DNA of 34,235 nucleotides from Planctomycetaceae bacterium (lineage in GTDB: Bacteria; Planctomycetota; Planctomycetia; Planctomycetales; Planctomycetaceae), in NCBI GenBank assembly GCA_002724315.1, contig PBOJ01000001.1:6789-41023 (forward strand), written 5' to 3'. This document shows, one piece after another, positions 33,514-34,235 of the stretch. A model generated the notes under the pieces. That model searched no databases, had not been told where the DNA came from, and saw only the letters and a list, made by a program, of their open reading frames with translations. The position numbers and the translations under genes were made by a program. The first letter of the stretch is position 1; every line of letters starts with the position of its first letter.

Positions 33514-34235
33514 TTGGCATCGGACTGTTTCTGGGTGTGAGCGGACTGGTGGCGGCCGCCCCGCCGTTGGGAATCAGCTCTGGGCTGTTCGACTCGTCGC
33601 AACCGCGGACCCAGGGGCTGGCAAAACTGAAGATCGAAGAAACGGTCCTCTACAAGGCGACGGCTCGGACACACAAATTCTGTCATCACCCAAACCTGGT
33701 GCGACAGGGGAGCCGGGTGTTCTGCATGTGGTCCAACGGACGGGTCGGGGAGGACGAAGTCGGCCAGCGGATCCTGTACTCGACGGCACAGGTCGGTCGT
33801 CTTGACAAGTGGTCCGCCCCGCGGGAACTGGCTCGGGACCCTTCGGACCAGGGGGCTTGCGTGGCTGCCGGATGGCTGGTCAACGGGCCAACGTTGATTG
33901 CTTACTACACCGTAACTGGTGGGACGAACTTTGATCCCAGAACTGCGCTCTGGGCAAAGGTGTCAACCGACGGCCACAAGTGGTCGGGTCCACGACGGAT
34001 CATTTCGGGTTTCTATATTGCGGGCCCGGTGAGAATGGGTGATGGAAGTCTTCTTTTGACGGGCGAATATGTCGGCGCTGCGCGATCTGCTCGGAGAATG
34101 GCGATTTTTCGTACACAGCGACCTGATGGCCTTGGAGGATGGGATGCGGCGAAGATTGCTCCCAGTGATCTGAAGGTGTTCGGTTACACCGAGCCGGCAC
34201 CTTATGTGCTGTCCGGTGGCCGGGTGGTGTGTCCC
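33483..34235 (+). CDS. Secreted sialidase-like (Asp-box) protein, 3' truncated
   Basis: The frame opened by the ATG at 33483 has no stop before the window ends, giving 251 residues of a longer protein. The N-terminus is a signal peptide (VIGIGLFLGVSGLVAAA). The mature part contains HHPNLVRQGSRVFCMWSNG near 64-82 and an Asp-box KVSTDGHKWSGP near 161-172, matching the SxDGxxW pattern of BNR/sialidase propellers, and ILYSTAQ before a Trp-containing turn. Planctomycetes carry many such sialidase-fold proteins that are not all true sialidases; the catalytic Arg triad and Tyr/Glu pair cannot be judged from this part. The gene overlaps the creatininase gene by 31 bases (or by GTGA if the GTG at 33510 is used), so the two are probably co-expressed. 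Confidence 0.78.
   Translation, partial: MGSPCRVEAVIGIGLFLGVSGLVAAAPPLGISSGLFDSSQPRTQGLAKLKIEETVLYKATARTHKFCHHPNLVRQGSRVFCMWSNGRVGEDEVGQRILYSTAQVGRLDKWSAPRELARDPSDQGACVAAGWLVNGPTLIAYYTVTGGTNFDPRTALWAKVSTDGHKWSGPRRIISGFYIAGPVRMGDGSLLLTGEYVGAARSARRMAIFRTQRPDGLGGWDAAKIAPSDLKVFGYTEPAPYVLSGGRVVCP

Noticed and set aside
1..34235. Mobile elements, tRNA genes, CRISPR arrays
   Set aside because: No transposase or integrase motif, cloverleaf sequence or regularly spaced repeat was seen on either strand.

Overview
The window is a piece of a Planctomycetota chromosome. The evidence is the gene content: three copies of the planctomycete pair made of a PSCyt2/PSD1 (DUF1549 + DUF1553) protein and a Tat-exported DUF1501 protein, plus many secreted beta-propellers, GC-rich coding sequence and ATG/GTG starts. 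I cannot place it below phylum. I see 21 protein genes covering nearly all of the sequence (two run off the window edges), and no tRNA, rRNA, CRISPR array, transposase or phage gene. The longest stretch without a gene is 243 bases.

Layout. (1) Bases 1-2133 (+): 5'-truncated PQQ-type sugar dehydrogenase fused to a diheme cytochrome c region. (2) 2153-10557 (-): cassette A, read in the order PSCyt1-PSCyt2-LamG-PSD1 protein, DUF1501 protein, then a secreted methyltransferase-like/PQQ-propeller/LamG fusion. (3) 10801-11775 (+): NAD-dependent epimerase. (4) 11817-15636 (-): PcRGLX/YetA-like RIFT-barrel protein followed 13 bases later by a Tat-exported Gfo/Idh/MocA oxidoreductase. (5) 15795-17771 (+): zinc-ribbon/bacterial-PH membrane protein and a DUF4432 aldose-epimerase-like protein. 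(6) 17787-18155 (-): small four-helix membrane protein. (7) 18299-19663 (+): secreted PQQ-like propeller. (8) 19660-24752 (-): cassette B, PSCyt1-PSCyt2-PSD1 protein, DUF1501 protein, serine hydrolase. (9) 24924-25844 (+): secreted carbon-nitrogen hydrolase. (10) 25858-26982 (-): secreted lactonase-type propeller. (11) 27073-32590 (-): cassette C, PSCyt2-PSD1 protein, DUF1501 protein, Tat-exported propeller-like protein. (12) 32731-34235 (+): creatininase-family amidohydrolase overlapping the start of a sialidase-like Asp-box gene that runs off the end.

Working together. Sixteen of 21 products carry or probably carry export signals (five Tat, ten Sec, and one whose N-terminus is missing). With propellers, LamG domains, a polysaccharide-lyase-like protein, sugar epimerases and a lactonase, the content suggests handling of sugars or polysaccharides outside the cytoplasm, with c-type heme proteins as possible electron carriers. 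This is inference: the functions of PSCyt, PSD1 and DUF1501 proteins are not established to my knowledge.

The two most notable signals are the modular cassettes (constant first two genes, different third gene each time) and a split in translation signals: none of the nine cassette genes has a clear Shine-Dalgarno at its chosen start, whereas ten of eleven other genes whose start is in the window do.
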